A DNA stretch of 64,000 nucleotides. Origin: CBDANO01 sp965197665 (lineage in GTDB: Bacteria; Chloroflexota; Dehalococcoidia; Lucifugimonadales; UBA3495). How positions within the stretch are numbered: position 1 is the first letter of the stretch; each line of letters opens with the position of its first letter. Below are positions 62,653 to 64,000 of this stretch, piece by piece. The DNA lies in NCBI GenBank assembly GCA_965197665.1, contig CBDANO010000004.1, positions 124,001 through 188,000 of the forward strand, written 5' to 3'. The position numbers and the translations under genes are program-made. Under the pieces are notes generated by a model. That model did no database searches, was not told where the DNA came from, and was given only the letters and a program-made list of their open reading frames with translations.

Positions 62653-63858
62653 ATGTCCAGCTATCTAGACCGTCTTGAGTGCACCACCTGCGGCGAAGCT
62701 TACTCCGCGGACCGGCTGTGGAACGTTAGCCCTTGCTGCGGGAAGGTGCTCTTTGCCCGGTACGACCTGGCAAGCTTGAGAAGAGACCTGGACCGCGATT
62801 CCTTGCGGAGCCGACCGGCCGATATGTGGAGGTTCGAGGAACTGCTTCCCGTCCGGGACCCGGAGTCCCGGATTGCTCTTGGCGAGGGCGGCACGCCCCT
62901 GCTCCCCGCCGGAGGACTGGGCGGGGCCCTGGGTCTCAATCATCTGTTCGTCAAGGAAGAGGGGTTGAATCCCACCGGATCATTCAAGGCCCGGGGAATC
63001 GCCGCCGCCGTATCCAAGGCCGTTGAACTCGGCGCCGGCGGGTTTACTATGCCTTCGGCGGGGAACGCGGCCGGCGCCGCCGCGGTCTACTGCGCCCGGG
63101 CCGGAGCGCCGCTCCAAGTATTCATGCCCAAAGACGCGCCGGAAGCCAACAAGAAGGAGTGCCTGGCGGCGGGGGCCCAGGTGACGTTGGTGGACGGCCT
63201 GATAAGCGACGCCGGACGCATTTCGGCCGCCGTCGCCAAGGAGCAAGGCTTGTTCGACCTTTCGACTTTGAAGGAACCCTACCGCGCCGAAGGCAAGAAG
63301 ACGATGGGTCTGGAAATAGCCATGCAACTCGGCTGGCGGATGCCCGGCGTAATCGTGTACCCAACCGGCGGAGGCACCGGCATCATCGGTATGTACAAAG
63401 GGTTCCAAGAACTGCTGGAACTGGGTTGGGTTGAAGGCAAGCTGCCCAAGTTCGTCGCGGTCCAGCCCACCGGGTGCCAGCCCATCGTGAAGGCTTTCGG
63501 GGAAGGGGCGCCCCAAGCCGAACCTTGGATTGACGCCGCAACGATTGCCGACGGCCTGCGGGTCCCATCCCCCTTTGCGGACTACTTGATTCTCAAGGCG
63601 ATTCTGGAGACCGGCGGCACCGCGCTGGCGGTGGAAGACTCGGCCATGATCGACGGGGTGTACGAACTGGGGGCCTCCGAGGGAATCATCGCTTGTCCGG
63701 AAGGCGCCGCCACCTTGGCCGGGTTGAAGCGACTGGTGGTAGAGGGCTTCGTCGACTCCGACGAGACCATCGTCCTGATGAATACCGGTTCCGGCTACAA
63801 GTACATGCACCTGCTGGAGGAGGGCATCACCAACGTGGTAGCCCGTCCTTCCGGCTAG
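62653..63858 (+). CDS. thrC: Threonine synthase
   Basis: A 401-residue PLP enzyme: zinc-knuckle-like ECTTCG and SPCCG at the N-terminus, ALGEGGTPLLPAGG, LNPTGSFKARG with PLP Lys112, PSAGNAAGAAAVYCARAG, EPYRAEGKKTMGLEIAMQLG, VYPTGGGTGIIGMYKGFQEL and NTGSGYKY. It converts O-phosphohomoserine to threonine. The EPYRAEGKKTMG stretch is characteristic of ThrC rather than dehydratases. ATG at 62653; only a weak GGAAGGGGG lies ahead. It is divergent from the threonine-synthase-like gene at 61253. Confidence 0.9.
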   Translation: MSSYLDRLECTTCGEAYSADRLWNVSPCCGKVLFARYDLASLRRDLDRDSLRSRPADMWRFEELLPVRDPESRIALGEGGTPLLPAGGLGGALGLNHLFVKEEGLNPTGSFKARGIAAAVSKAVELGAGGFTMPSAGNAAGAAAVYCARAGAPLQVFMPKDAPEANKKECLAAGAQVTLVDGLISDAGRISAAVAKEQGLFDLSTLKEPYRAEGKKTMGLEIAMQLGWRMPGVIVYPTGGGTGIIGMYKGFQELLELGWVEGKLPKFVAVQPTGCQPIVKAFGEGAPQAEPWIDAATIADGLRVPSPFADYLILKAILETGGTALAVEDSAMIDGVYELGASEGIIACPEGAATLAGLKRLVVEGFVDSDETIVLMNTGSGYKYMHLLEEGITNVVARPSG

Positions 63859-64000
63859 CGCCCGGCCGAGGCGTCTAGGCCGACCTCAGCGGTAGCCCTT
63901 GAGGGCAGCCAACTCTTTGCCTTAGCCCACGCTACCTCAGGCTCCACGCCTCCGTGCCAACACCAGAACCGGCCCCCGGCGGTTCGTAGGTAGTCCGGCC

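Overview
The window is GC-rich, almost fully coding bacterial DNA with frequent TTG and GTG starts behind good Shine-Dalgarno sites. Its gene content fits a Chloroflexota of the Dehalococcoidia/SAR202 type: five LLM-class flavin monooxygenases, four amidohydrolase_2-type proteins, tandem xanthine-dehydrogenase-family large subunits, a DUF1800/DUF1501 pair and two selenoproteins. The lineage is inferred from gene families, not from a marker gene.

Layout. 1-2164: DUF1800/DUF1501 operon (minus, cut by the left edge). 2687-4403: Rieske oxygenase and an EthD-like protein. 5189-6121: membrane DM13 protein, preceded by a short palindromic repeat array. 6242-10564: GH15 glucoamylase-like enzyme and glucose dehydrogenase, with a complete IS630-family element between them. 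10713-14017: NDH-2-like dehydrogenase fused to a membrane module, overlapping a protein built of three more copies of that module. 14134-17108: larE-larC-larB for the nickel-pincer cofactor. 17344-18570: amt, separated from larB by a perfect 78-bp palindrome. 18939-21834: LLM oxidoreductase, alpha/beta hydrolase, VOC protein. 21831-28716: two molybdenum hydroxylase large subunits and a DrrAB-like ABC exporter. 29252-30127: a lipoprotein peroxiredoxin-like protein with in-frame UGA in its redox motif (putative selenoprotein). 30491-38424: amidohydrolases, epimerases and a GMC oxidoreductase. 38439-42714: a minus-strand group with an amidohydrolase, a deaminase, a partner protein of unknown function, a UGSC-family selenoprotein and a DUF1028 protein. 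42831-42905: tRNA-Gly(GCC). 43105-47673: flavin reductase, two LLM monooxygenases and a frameshifted amidase. 47904-50802: threonine-dehydrogenase-like SDR, STAS-like DUF4325 protein, LLM enzyme. 50915-54903: amidase whose 3' 593 bp is repeated beyond a 2-kb insert of decayed hypothetical genes. 54868-59015: hydantoinase/oxoprolinase A and B. 59245-63858: small lipoprotein, msrB, LLM enzyme and two threonine-synthase-family enzymes.

Most genes look like peripheral catabolism of organic compounds: oxygenation by flavin, Rieske and molybdenum enzymes, hydrolysis by amidohydrolases, amidases and hydantoinases, and redox work by SDR and GMC enzymes. The strongest unusual signals are the two UGA-decoded proteins, each with a SECIS-like hairpin at the expected distance; the repeated membrane module fused to an NDH-2; the 78-bp perfect palindrome; and the duplicated amidase end that brackets a foreign-looking insert.
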